Notes: generated by a model not told the origin, from the letters alone. A stretch of 64,000 nucleotides of DNA from Mucilaginibacter ginsenosidivorax (GCF_007971525.1 NZ_CP042437.1:3348001-3412000); one strand, 5' to 3'; numbered from the stretch's first letter, positions 1 to 7,472 are shown. Numbers and translations: made by a program.

Positions 1-1319
1 CCCCGCGCCCTCAGCATCGAATTGAATATCATTGAACGGTAGCCCCCTGCGCAATGCACATAGTAGGTTTCATTTTTATCCAACAGGGCCATGTTGCTGT
101 TAATATCATCCAGCGGCAGGTTTTCGGCGTCTACTATATGTTCGGCATAGTATTCCGTTGCCTTACGCACATCAAGAATTTTTACCGGGCTATGATTGCT
201 TACTTTATCCGCAAGTTCATCAACTGTTAACGATACAATGCTATCTGTTTCGTTGCCGGAAGCCACCCATGCCTCAATGCCGCCCTTCAAATACCCAATG
301 GCATGATCATAACCCACCCGGGCCAGGCGGGTAACAACTTCTTCTTCGCGCCCCTCTTCGGTAATCAGCAAAATCTGCTGGTTAATATCCGGTATCAATG
401 CGCCAACCCATGGGGCAAAGCTCCCGTCGATTCCAATATTGATGGAATTAGGTACAAAGGCCTTCGCAAAAACCTGGGCCTCGCGGGTGTCAAGCAAAAT
501 GGCGCCGGTGCTGTTGGCCGCGACTTCAAACGCTTCGGGGCTTAAAGGCCGGGTTCCCTGGCTCAGTACTTTTTCAAAGCTTTCGTAGCCTTCTTTGTTC
601 ATTTTAACATTCAAGGGAAAATACACCGGTGGTGCGGTTAGCCCTCGCGTAACTTCGGTTATAAACTCATCGCGGGTCATGTTAGGCCGCAGGGCATAGT
701 TATATTTCTTTTGGTTACCCAGGGTATCAGTAGTTTCCTTGCTCATGTTTTTGCCGCAGGCCGATCCGGCACCATGGGCGGGGTAAACAATAACATCATC
801 GGGCAACGTCAGGATGCGGGTACGCAACGAATCGAACAATAAACCTGCCAGGCCTTCCTGGGTTAGCCCTGACGCTTTTTGTGCCAGGTCGGGCCGGCCA
901 ACATCGCCGATGAATAAAGTATCGCCAGAGAACAATGCGGTTTCTTTGCCAAACTCATCGCTTAAAAGGTAACAGGCCGACTCCATGGTATGGCCGGGTG
1001 TGTGCAGTACTTTTATGGTGAGTTTGCCAACTTTAAAGGTTTCGTTATCTTTAGCTATATGCGCATCAAAGCCGGTTACCGCGTTTGGCCCATAAACAAT
1101 TTGTGCGCCGGTTTCCCGTGCCAGATCAATATGGCCCGATACAAAATCGGCATGAAAATGAGTTTCAAAGACATACTTAATGGTTGCCCCCGCGGCTTTG
1201 GCTTTAGCTATGTAAGGCTCCACCTCCCTTAATGGGTCAACAATGGCAACCTCGTTTTCTGATTGGATGTAGTACGCCCCCTGGGCCAGGCATCCGGTAT
1301 ATATTTGTTCAATACTCAT
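1..1319 (-). CDS. Persulfide dioxygenase-rhodanese fusion (CstB-like), partial at left edge
   Basis: The gene starts at 1319 (ATG) and runs off the left edge, so about 439 residues are visible. Residues 1-240 are a metallo-beta-lactamase fold of the ETHE1/CstB type, with metal motif ETHFHADFVSGH (H54, H56, D58), HTPGH (about 106-110), SGDTLFIGDVGRPD and PAHG (about 180-183). Residues 270-352 form a first rhodanese domain whose active-site loop (ITEEGREEE) lacks cysteine. A second rhodanese domain (about 365 to the edge) has an intact loop HCAGGYRS with C423. The order MBL, pseudo-rhodanese, active rhodanese is that of CstB, which oxidises persulfides and yields thiosulfate. The start lies 80 bp after the TauE/SafE gene in a sulfur operon and has its own Crp-type promoter. 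Only about 30 residues should be missing if it has the usual family length. The assignment is confident; the exact substrate is inferred. Confidence 0.9.
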   Translation of the reverse strand, partial: MSIEQIYTGCLAQGAYYIQSENEVAIVDPLREVEPYIAKAKAAGATIKYVFETHFHADFVSGHIDLARETGAQIVYGPNAVTGFDAHIAKDNETFKVGKLTIKVLHTPGHTMESACYLLSDEFGKETALFSGDTLFIGDVGRPDLAQKASGLTQEGLAGLLFDSLRTRILTLPDDVIVYPAHGAGSACGKNMSKETTDTLGNQKKYNYALRPNMTRDEFITEVTRGLTAPPVYFPLNVKMNKEGYESFEKVLSQGTRPLSPEAFEVAANSTGAILLDTREAQVFAKAFVPNSINIGIDGSFAPWVGALIPDINQQILLITEEGREEEVVTRLARVGYDHAIGYLKGGIEAWVASGNETDSIVSLTVDELADKVSNHSPVKILDVRKATEYYAEHIVDAENLPLDDINSNMALLDKNETYYVHCAGGYRSMIFNSMLRAR

Positions 1320-1339
1320 GATATTTTCTTTTACTTTAA

Positions 1340-1385
1340 CAAAGGTGCAGTTTAGCAAGCAGGCAGATGGTGACCAAAGTCACCA
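1340..1385 (-). promoter_or_regulatory. Crp-type operator plus -7 box upstream of the CstB-like gene
   Basis: An 18-bp palindrome with perfect 7-bp arms, TGGTGAC-N4-GTCACCA (1368-1385), contains GTGA-N6-TCAC at 1370-1383. Reading the minus strand, 26 nt separate it from TTTG (1343-1340), part of CACCTTTG, one base from the Bacteroidetes -7 consensus TAnnTTTG. The palindrome centre falls near -41 of the implied start, the class II activator position. The same layout occurs before tauE and tsdA. Confidence 0.75.
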
Positions 1386-1399
1386 CCCATCAAAATTAT

Positions 1400-2197
1400 T
1401 TAAAAAAACAGTTCTTTAGCCAGTATATAAATACCCATTACCAGTACAAACCAGCCAAAACCCTTTTTTAGTTTGTTGCTGTCAACCCTGCGGCTAATCA
1501 ACCCGCCTGCAAATATACCGGCTATAGCTATAGCTGTTATTTTTAACAGGAATATCCAGTTGATTGCAAAATGGCCCAGATCGCCGGTAAAGCCAATGAG
1601 CGAATTCATGGCGATGATAAGCAGCGATGTACCAACGGCCTGTTTCATGGGCAGGCCTACTAATAAAACAAGGGTGGGTATCAGCAAAAAACCGCCACCG
1701 GCGCCTAAAAAACCGGTTGCCAGTCCTATACCTATGCCATAAAGCAATAGTTTGGCAATGTTGAGTTTTTTAATGCCGGGTTCAAGCGGTATTTCTGTTT
1801 TACTGCCGCTTTTGATCATCGCTGTTGCTGCGGCCACCATCAATACCGCGAAAAATACCATGGTTAAGATGTTTTGGGTGAGCTGAAAGCTGCCTATTCG
1901 CAAAAGGTTATGAGGTATCAGCGGTACCAGGAACTTGCGCGAAATAAAAACGGTACTGATAGATGTTAAACCAAAAAGCAATGCTGTTTTAATATTCACC
2001 AGCCCCTTGCGGTAATTGGTAAAAACGCCAACCATGCTGGTTGAGCCAACAATAAATAACGAATAGGAGGTTGCTAAAAGCGGGCTGGTGCCGAAAAGGT
2101 AAACCAGCACGGGAACCGTAAGGATAGAGCCGCCGCCGCCAATAAGGCCAAGCGAAATCCCGATTAATGCTGATGCGAGGTAAGCTAAAAACTGCAT
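1400..2197 (-). CDS. Sulfite exporter TauE/SafE family membrane protein
   Basis: This 265-residue integral membrane protein has two homologous halves, each carrying a Gly-rich TauE/SafE signature (GLIGGGGSILTVPVLVYL near residue 18 and GFLGAGGGFLLIPTLVLL near residue 162). About eight hydrophobic segments are visible. Family members export sulfite, sulfoacetate or related C-S compounds. Here it lies between a Crp/Fnr regulator and a persulfide dioxygenase, as TauE does in cst operons, so export of sulfite or thiosulfate produced by persulfide oxidation is the likely role (inference). Its upstream gap carries a Crp-type palindrome and -7 box. Start ATG at 2197 gives a complete first transmembrane segment. 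Confidence 0.9.
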   Translation of the reverse strand: MQFLAYLASALIGISLGLIGGGGSILTVPVLVYLFGTSPLLATSYSLFIVGSTSMVGVFTNYRKGLVNIKTALLFGLTSISTVFISRKFLVPLIPHNLLRIGSFQLTQNILTMVFFAVLMVAAATAMIKSGSKTEIPLEPGIKKLNIAKLLLYGIGIGLATGFLGAGGGFLLIPTLVLLVGLPMKQAVGTSLLIIAMNSLIGFTGDLGHFAINWIFLLKITAIAIAGIFAGGLISRRVDSNKLKKGFGWFVLVMGIYILAKELFF

Positions 2198-2216
2198 GTT
2201 TAAATAATTAACAACG

Positions 2217-2260
2217 CAAAAGTGCTTGTTTTACCCGCCGGGAACGGTGACTTATGTCAC
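2217..2260 (-). promoter_or_regulatory. Crp-type operator plus -7 box upstream of tauE-like gene
   Basis: On the minus strand GTGA-CATAAG-TCAC (2260-2247) is followed after exactly 26 nt by TTTG (2220-2217) within CACTTTTG. Spacing and -7 sequence match the promoters of the CstB-like gene and tsdA. It lies in the gap between the regulator gene and the exporter gene, implying an internal promoter in the operon. Confidence 0.75.
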
Positions 2261-2269
2261 TACGGCTTT

Positions 2270-2914
2270 TTATTTTTTCCATTCAATAAAATTGCGGTTC
2301 AGCACAATATCGCCCCGCTGCTCCATTTTTTTAAGCAACCGGGAAATCACCTCGCGCGACGAGTTCAGATCGGCGGCAATTTGGCTGTGGGTTATTTTTA
2401 GTTCGCGTGTTTTTAGCTTTTGATATTGATTTTGCAGGTAATAGTATAAACGCTCGTCCATACCCTTAAAGGCGATATGGTCAATCACTATCAGCAACTC
2501 TTCGTACCGGGAGCGGTAGGTTTCCAACACAAAATAGTACCATGTTTTGTAGGTGGTCATCATTTGGTCCATTAAGGCTAAAGGCATGGCCAAAACAGTA
2601 GTATCCTCAATGGCTTTACCCATTACCTCGCTGGTTTCCTGTTTGGCAGCACATATCATGGTTAGGGCACAGGCATTGCCCGGTTCCAGGTAGTACATAA
2701 AAAACTCGCCTCCGTCATCACCTTCACGGTATAGTTTCACCCGGCCATTTAAAATCATCATGGTTGATTTGATGTATTGGCCGGTACGCAACACAACCTC
2801 GCCGGCTGGAATATGAATAACCGACGCGTTTTGAACTAAAAAGGCCTTTAACCCAGGCTCAAACTGAGGGAACAATTGCTCTAAATAGTTCTGGATAACG
2901 GATTGGTCTGTCAT
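2270..2914 (-). CDS. Crp/Fnr family transcriptional regulator of the sulfur operon
   Basis: The 214-residue protein has an N-terminal cyclic-nucleotide-binding-type beta-roll (about 20-120), a dimerisation helix and a C-terminal winged helix (about 150-214). The recognition helix reads SSREVISRLL, placing R187, E188 and R192 in the positions of R180, E181 and R185 of E. coli CRP, the residues that read GTGA. This agrees with the three GTGA-N6-TCAC sites found in the same operon. There are only two cysteines, C82 and C88, six residues apart in the effector domain; they could sense sulfane sulfur, but this is a guess. It sits between the DsrE-like and TauE genes on the same strand and has no GTGA site directly before it, so it is probably co-transcribed with tsdA. 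Confidence 0.9.
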   Translation of the reverse strand: MTDQSVIQNYLEQLFPQFEPGLKAFLVQNASVIHIPAGEVVLRTGQYIKSTMMILNGRVKLYREGDDGGEFFMYYLEPGNACALTMICAAKQETSEVMGKAIEDTTVLAMPLALMDQMMTTYKTWYYFVLETYRSRYEELLIVIDHIAFKGMDERLYYYLQNQYQKLKTRELKITHSQIAADLNSSREVISRLLKKMEQRGDIVLNRNFIEWKK

Positions 2915-2968
2915 AATACGGGTAAAAGCAAGAAAGATGTTTAGTTTGCCGAAGGAGCGGGGTGGGGC

Positions 2969-3424
2969 TTAGGGATGAATAGTTGCCCATCCATCGGCCT
3001 GGCGGATAATAATTTCGCCGTTGCCGCTGGGCACATAGCTTATAAACGAAAAAAGGGTAGCCTTATCAATGTGCCGTTCCCTTACGGTATTGCTGCATTG
3101 CGCCAGTATCACTCCTTTTTGCAGCAGTTTTTGCAGCTCGGCTTCGTACGGCCCTGCTTTATCGTAAACGGCAACACCATCGGCAAAAGCAATAAGCTCC
3201 ATTTCCAGTTTACCTTTTAACCGCACGTCTTCCAGTGCGTTATCCATATTGCGCAATGTTTGTTTAATTTTCTTCGGGTCCGATTCGTCGAGGTAATAAA
3301 GCGCTTTATAATGGGCTTGTGTGGCTTCGGCGCCTTTAAATTCCGATGCTACTGTTTGGGCGAAAGCGGGTTTAATAAAAAACAAACCGGCAAGCACTAA
3401 GAGTAAGGAAAAACGATTTTTCAT
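2969..3424 (-). CDS. Exported DsrE/DsrF-like family protein
   Basis: This 151-residue protein begins with a clear Sec signal peptide (MKNRFSLLLVLAGLFFIKPA, cleavage after AFAQ). The mature part has the DsrE-like pattern: a segment around LKGKLEMELIAFADGVAVYD and a conserved cysteine in VILAQCSNT (about 113-121). DsrE-type proteins carry sulfur as cysteine persulfide in sulfur oxidation. A signal peptide places this one in the periplasm, the same compartment as the TsdA-like cytochrome encoded 24 bp upstream. It may accept or relay sulfur there, which is inference. The gene is the second of the minus-strand sulfur operon, with 54 bp to the regulator gene. Confidence 0.8.
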   Translation of the reverse strand: MKNRFSLLLVLAGLFFIKPAFAQTVASEFKGAEATQAHYKALYYLDESDPKKIKQTLRNMDNALEDVRLKGKLEMELIAFADGVAVYDKAGPYEAELQKLLQKGVILAQCSNTVRERHIDKATLFSFISYVPSGNGEIIIRQADGWATIHP

Positions 3425-3448
3425 GGCTATAGATTTAAAGAGGTTAAT

Positions 3449-4486
3449 TTATGCTTTTTTATGATGGAATTGCTGAATGGGACCAAATGGCCCGTATTTA
3501 TGCTGACGGGCGGTAAAGCCATCGGCATACGGCCCAAAGGGTAAATCTATGGGCTTTTGCTGTAAGTCGGGGTAATCTTTATCCTGGTTTTTGTGTGGCC
3601 GGGGTTGTGAGTTGATAAACGCTGCAACATCCCAGCATTCTTTATCGGTTAACTGCGGGCTTTGGTAGGTGGCACCAAAAGGCATATTGGCCTTTACAAA
3701 ACCAGCCAAATTGCCTATCCTGTACATACCCGCACCATCGTTATAACTGTTTGGTCCCCATAAGGGCGGGTAGGTATATGATAGTTTACCTGCAGCCGGC
3801 AATCCCTCGCCATTTGCACCGTGACAGCTGCGGCACTTTTGGATGAAAACGGCCTTTCCACTTAACGGATCGGCTGCGCTATCCATAAATTTTAAACGTG
3901 GCGTAGTATTACCAAACAGCACCTGTCCCTTTTTTACATTTTTGCCCAACCATTGCAGGTAAGCCATTATTGCCTTAATTTCTTTAGTCCCGGTGTCGGG
4001 CATGGCGCCGTTCAGGCTGCGCTCAAAACACTCCGAAATCCGCACAGATGCCGATATAACCACGCCGCTGCGGTTGCTTTTTTTTGGATAGGAGGCTGTA
4101 AACCCGGCGAAGTTGTTGGCAAATAACCGGGTGCCTGCATCAAGGTGGCAGTTTTGACAATTCATGCCATTAGTAATTTGAGCAACAGATCCCTTAGGGC
4201 CCAAATATAAAGCCGTAGAAGTAATCAGCTGGCGGCCATACCTTATCAAATCACCTTTTTTACCTGCGGGTATATTTTGTGTTCGCGGTGGCAGCCCGGC
4301 ATCAGTAATGTTTTCCTTTTTTGGGGGAGCTTTAAGAGCCGTTTTAACTGCCGCTCCGTTTTCTTCCGGCCCATTGCACGACCAAACAAACACCATTGCG
4401 ACAGCGACAACCAGCATTAATGAAACCGATATGTGGTTGCGGGAAAATTTAGTCATGGCTTTTATGTTTTTTGTGTCGATGTTCAT
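3449..4486 (-). CDS. tsdA: Di-heme cytochrome c, thiosulfate dehydrogenase TsdA-like
   Basis: The protein (345 residues from the first ATG) has a hydrophobic N-terminus ending in a lipobox-like VWSC and two cytochrome c domains. Heme sites are CQNCH (110-114) and CRSCH (218-222). Between them, RISECFERSLNG contains C153, matching the unusual cysteine axial ligand of heme 1 in TsdA. NMPF (M268) supplies a plausible methionine ligand to heme 2. TsdA couples two thiosulfates to tetrathionate, or the reverse, in the periplasm. ATG at 4456 (residue 11) is an alternative start that gives a more typical signal sequence. It is the first gene of the sulfur operon and has a Crp-type promoter. Cytochrome family is certain; TsdA rather than another di-heme cytochrome is likely. 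Confidence 0.83.
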   Translation of the reverse strand: MNIDTKNIKAMTKFSRNHISVSLMLVVAVAMVFVWSCNGPEENGAAVKTALKAPPKKENITDAGLPPRTQNIPAGKKGDLIRYGRQLITSTALYLGPKGSVAQITNGMNCQNCHLDAGTRLFANNFAGFTASYPKKSNRSGVVISASVRISECFERSLNGAMPDTGTKEIKAIMAYLQWLGKNVKKGQVLFGNTTPRLKFMDSAADPLSGKAVFIQKCRSCHGANGEGLPAAGKLSYTYPPLWGPNSYNDGAGMYRIGNLAGFVKANMPFGATYQSPQLTDKECWDVAAFINSQPRPHKNQDKDYPDLQQKPIDLPFGPYADGFTARQHKYGPFGPIQQFHHKKA

Positions 4487-4499
4487 TTATGCTTCGGCG

Positions 4500-4546
4500 C
4501 AAAGCTGCACAATTTACCAAAACATGTTGGTGATTTAAGTCACCAA
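4500..4546 (-). promoter_or_regulatory. Crp-type operator plus -7 box upstream of tsdA
   Basis: TTGGTGAT-N4-GTCACCAA (4527-4546) is an 8+4+8 palindrome with one mismatch and contains GTGA-N6-TCAC at 4530-4543. On the minus strand TTTG (4503-4500, in CAGCTTTG) follows after exactly 26 nt, as at the two other promoters of this operon. The implied start is near 4494. Confidence 0.75.
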
Positions 4547-4654
4547 AACAGCGTATGGCACAGAAATAAATCAGCCATTTTTTTGATCTCAATTTTCTTT
4601 ACATTAGGAGGGTTGCTTTTTATTGGACTGCCAAAGAATTACTAATTTAATGAT

Positions 4655-5401
4655 ATGATAAGAAGGCTCACTATAATTGCTTCGATGTTGTTTTTGTCGT
4701 GCAACAACCATAAGGGCGCTGCTATCACAAAAGAGGTAGAAAAAATAAAACCAACCAGCGATCAGGCAGAACGCCGCCGCCAATCTGAAGCTTATTGCAA
4801 AGCACATCACATCCCCGTTTATGGTAATCCCAACGCTTTATTTGTAGATCCGGAATCACAGGCAGCTATACGTACAAAAGATGAAGTGACAAACAGAGCA
4901 ACGGCACTGCTATATGTAGGTTTAAAAAGCGAAGGGATAGGCCAAAAGGACTTAGACGAAATAAATAAAAATCTGGATGCGTTATCAAAATTAACCGCGG
5001 CCGAAAGAGTTTATGTTACAAATCCTCAGCCAACAAAGCAACAAACCACCGATGCCAACTGGCGTTACGAAGATTTACATGTGATGCTTTGGGCATTAGG
5101 TTTTATTGACTCGCTGGCTTACCCGGATCAATTGTGCAATGTCGCCCAGGATGCAAAAATATTTCGGGGCCTAACCGACACGCAGTTTAAACAGCGAGCC
5201 CGGTTACGAACAAAAAAAGAGATTCTCGACCAGGCCGATCTGATCCTGCGGCTGGATTGGGCTTGTGTAGATGCCCGTACCAAAAAGCAGCCGGCTCCCG
5301 GAATGCTTGATAGTGGCGTAGTTTATGAAAGACACTACGCTTTAAACTGGCTGATAAACTACATGAGCCAAGGTTGGGACGATATAACGACAGATACCTA
5401 A
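4655..5401 (+). CDS. DUF4272 domain lipoprotein
   Basis: This 248-residue protein starts with a lipoprotein signal (MIRRLTIIASMLFLSCNN, lipobox LSC). It then shows the DUF4272 pattern: RRQSEAYCKAHHIPV, the acidic LFVDPESQAAIRTKDEVTNRA, the signature LHVMLWALGFID, EILDQADLILRLDWACVDAR and the C-terminal GVVYERHYALNWL with WDDITTDT. The domain has no established activity known to me. Many members look cytoplasmic, so the lipobox is unusual. It is transcribed divergently from tsdA and is probably unrelated to it. Family assignment is good; function is unknown. Confidence 0.8.
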   Translation: MIRRLTIIASMLFLSCNNHKGAAITKEVEKIKPTSDQAERRRQSEAYCKAHHIPVYGNPNALFVDPESQAAIRTKDEVTNRATALLYVGLKSEGIGQKDLDEINKNLDALSKLTAAERVYVTNPQPTKQQTTDANWRYEDLHVMLWALGFIDSLAYPDQLCNVAQDAKIFRGLTDTQFKQRARLRTKKEILDQADLILRLDWACVDARTKKQPAPGMLDSGVVYERHYALNWLINYMSQGWDDITTDT

Positions 5402-5471
5402 GGGTATTAGCGCACAAGGGGCCTATATTAACAGGTGTTTATTGAATGTCAAACGACCTAATGAGTTTACG

Positions 5472-6317
5472 CTACTTAATTTCTGCTACGCCCGCAGCCA
5501 AAGCCGGGAATTTGGTAAATACGGCGGCATCGTGCCCCGGAACGATGAACCTTACATCAGTAACCATGGTTTTCATTCTTTGCATCGCTTTTACATAGCC
5601 CGCCGGGTCGAGCGTTCCCCCATCGGCAGGTGGTACCAGGTGGTCGAGGCTGTAGTATATCCAGATATTGTCGGATGCCAGCACAATTTTGTTACTGCCT
5701 GTATTTACCAATACGTATTCTGAATTAAATGTATGCCTTGAGCCGGTAAATACTTTTATGCCGGGGATAATTTCCTTGTTATCGCCATCAACCAGCGTTA
5801 CCTTTCCGGCTAAATTTAAATCAACCATCATGCGTACGTCTCTTTTGTTAAATCCACCGCTGCCTTCGCCTTTTTGCCAGGCCGATCCGACGAAATAAGT
5901 AAAATCATCTTTTTGAATCCATACGCGGGCATTAGGAAACAATCCCACACCATCTATATGGTCCCAATGCGGGTGCGATAGGATAATGTCTGTGATATCG
6001 CCCGCTTTTAAGCCCAGTTTAGATAACGCGCTGTCAGGCCGGATGTAATCTATCACTTTAAATTCTTTAGCATCATCAATGTCGTTCAAAAAAGCAGCAT
6101 CGACCAATATATTGCGGCCATTACCTTTAATTAGCCAAACCATAAAATTAAATTTCAGGCTATCGGTAGCCGGTGCCCCTTTGGCCCAGTCGGCAGCGGT
6201 AAAAGGGTAGGCCGAACCAGCAATTTTAATGGCATAAACTTTATAAACCGGGGTTTGTGCCTGTGCGCAAAGCATGCCGGATAATACAATCACGAAGAGC
6301 AGGGAAAGCTTTTTCAT
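5472..6317 (-). CDS. Exported MBL-fold metallo-hydrolase (N-acyl homoserine lactonase-like)
   Basis: I place the start at 6317 (MKKLSLLFVIVLSGMLCAQA), because it opens a standard signal peptide; an upstream in-frame ATG at 6431 would add 38 residues of poor quality. The mature part carries the MBL motif LSHPHWDHIDG (HxHxDH), further metal ligands around GSRHTF and ASDNIW, and a late VPGHD. Dinuclear-zinc hydrolases with this layout include lactonases and related quorum-quenching enzymes, but substrate cannot be read from the sequence. The gene converges with the DUF4272 gene and is divergent from arsR, with about 140 bp between starts. Confidence 0.85.
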   Translation of the reverse strand: MKKLSLLFVIVLSGMLCAQAQTPVYKVYAIKIAGSAYPFTAADWAKGAPATDSLKFNFMVWLIKGNGRNILVDAAFLNDIDDAKEFKVIDYIRPDSALSKLGLKAGDITDIILSHPHWDHIDGVGLFPNARVWIQKDDFTYFVGSAWQKGEGSGGFNKRDVRMMVDLNLAGKVTLVDGDNKEIIPGIKVFTGSRHTFNSEYVLVNTGSNKIVLASDNIWIYYSLDHLVPPADGGTLDPAGYVKAMQRMKTMVTDVRFIVPGHDAAVFTKFPALAAGVAEIK

Positions 6318-6436
6318 CCCGTAAAGATAGGCGGTAAAACGACAAGTAAAAAGCTGGGCCGATAATAATAAGATGGTGAAAACAAGAAAAGGCTCCCTAC
6401 AAATTATTTTTATTTTGCTATTGCATTTCAAACATT

Positions 6437-6454
6437 AATCGTAATATTGCAATA
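6437..6454 (+). promoter_or_regulatory. Putative ArsR operator, copy 1 (before arsR)
   Basis: AATCGTAATATTGCAATA occurs here and identically at 6802-6819. Its core is a 16-bp imperfect palindrome (two mismatched pairs) of the AT-rich type bound by ArsR/SmtB repressors. It ends 3 bp before the arsR ATG and contains TAATATTG, a candidate -7 box, so bound repressor would occlude the promoter. Confidence 0.65.
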
Positions 6455-6457
6455 TAT

Positions 6458-6784
6458 ATGGGCTTAACAAAAACAGAAATATTTACTGATGAGCAAAACA
6501 GGCTGGCTGTTATGCTTAAGGCGATGGCCCATCCCGCACGTATAGCTATTTTGCAACAGATTATCAAAGCGAATGCCTGTATTTGCGGCGACCTGGCCGA
6601 CGAATTGGGGTTGGCGCAGCCTACCATTTCGCAGCATTTAAAAGAGTTAAAAATGGCGGGGTTGATACAGGGAACCATTGAAGGTGTAAGCGTTTGCTAT
6701 TGCATTAATCCTGTAGCATGGAATATGCTTAGCAATGAATTGAAGGGCTTTTTTGCGGCTTACGAGGCCCCTAAGTGCTGCTAA
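6458..6784 (+). CDS. arsR: ArsR/SmtB family arsenic-responsive repressor
   Basis: The 108-residue protein is a typical ArsR winged helix: MKAMAHPARIAIL, then CICGDLADELGLAQPTISQH spanning helix 3 and the recognition helix (45-65). C41 and C43 match the As(III)-binding CxC of classical ArsR, and a further CC pair (107-108) ends the protein and may add thiol ligands. The N-terminus (MGLTKTEIF) fits usual Bacteroidetes ArsR starts, which supports this ATG even though it lies only 3 bp after the putative operator. It heads a six-gene arsenic operon. Autoregulation is inferred from the operator. Confidence 0.93.
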   Translation: MGLTKTEIFTDEQNRLAVMLKAMAHPARIAILQQIIKANACICGDLADELGLAQPTISQHLKELKMAGLIQGTIEGVSVCYCINPVAWNMLSNELKGFFAAYEAPKCC

Positions 6785-6801
6785 AAAAATTTGACCAAAT
6801 C

Positions 6802-6819
6802 AATCGTAATATTGCAATA
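6802..6819 (+). promoter_or_regulatory. Putative ArsR operator, copy 2 (before the DUF6428 gene)
   Basis: An exact 18-bp repeat of the arsR-proximal element lies in the 50-bp gap between arsR and the next gene. The flanks differ on both sides, so only the operator is conserved. A second repressor site here implies separate control of the downstream resistance genes, perhaps through an internal promoter (TAATATTG at 6807-6814). Confidence 0.6.
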
Positions 6820-6834
6820 ATAAAATTAAACATT

Positions 6835-7401
6835 ATGAGTAAGATAGAAAACATCACCTGGAAAACGTTTAAGGATGCGTTGATACAACAACCCGATTTG
6901 ACCCTGCAGTTTCAATATGCCGAAAACCAATGGGTGAATGCGGCCTACCATATCACCGAAATAAAACAGGCTCCCATCACATCGGTAGATTGTGGCGGCG
7001 TAATGAATGCCTGGACAGAAATTATTGTACAATTATGGGAGCCAGAAGGGCAGCAGCAAGATAGGGCGATGGCTGTTGGCAAGGCCCTGTCAATTGTTAA
7101 CCTGGTAGAAAAAGCCTTGCCTTTAAACCCCAACGGCATCGTAAAAATTGAATTTGGCAACTCCGAATTTGATACCCGCCAAATGCTGCCGAAAGCGTTA
7201 TTGATAGATGGCGATAACCTTGTTGTTGACTTAAGGCCCGATGCTGTGCAGTGCAAAGCCATAGAAAGGGGCGGCAGTTGCGGCACGAATGATAAAGGAG
7301 AAGAATGCTGCGCACCCGCAGTTGCAGCAAAACCTAAAATTCAATTGAAAAACCTGATTGCTGATGCAGCATGCTGTACCCCTGGTTCCGGCTGTTGTTA
7401 A
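6835..7401 (+). CDS. DUF6428 family Cys-rich protein of the ars operon
   Basis: The 188-residue protein starts at ATG 6835; an in-frame GTG at 6775 overlaps arsR and is unlikely. Residues 1-135 are a compact alpha/beta domain (TWKTFKDALIQQPDLTLQFQ, VNAAYHITEIKQAPITSVDC, WTEIIVQLWEP) that I recall as DUF6428. The C-terminal 55 residues are rich in cysteine, including GGSCGTNDKGEECC and AACCTPGSGCC. Eight cysteines in the tail, four pairs or near-pairs, suggest binding of As(III) or another thiophilic metal. The position directly after arsR with its own operator copy supports a role in arsenic handling. No enzymatic motif is visible. Confidence 0.75.
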   Translation: MSKIENITWKTFKDALIQQPDLTLQFQYAENQWVNAAYHITEIKQAPITSVDCGGVMNAWTEIIVQLWEPEGQQQDRAMAVGKALSIVNLVEKALPLNPNGIVKIEFGNSEFDTRQMLPKALLIDGDNLVVDLRPDAVQCKAIERGGSCGTNDKGEECCAPAVAAKPKIQLKNLIADAACCTPGSGCC

Positions 7402-7472
7402 TTGAGCTAAAAGCAAAAGGCGGAAAGCACAAGCGGAAATACTGTTCGACACGAATACTTAGTTAATAAGCC

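Noticed and set aside
303..1232. Two short plus-strand open frames
   Set aside because: They are shadows of the CstB-like gene, which reads through on the minus strand to the window edge.
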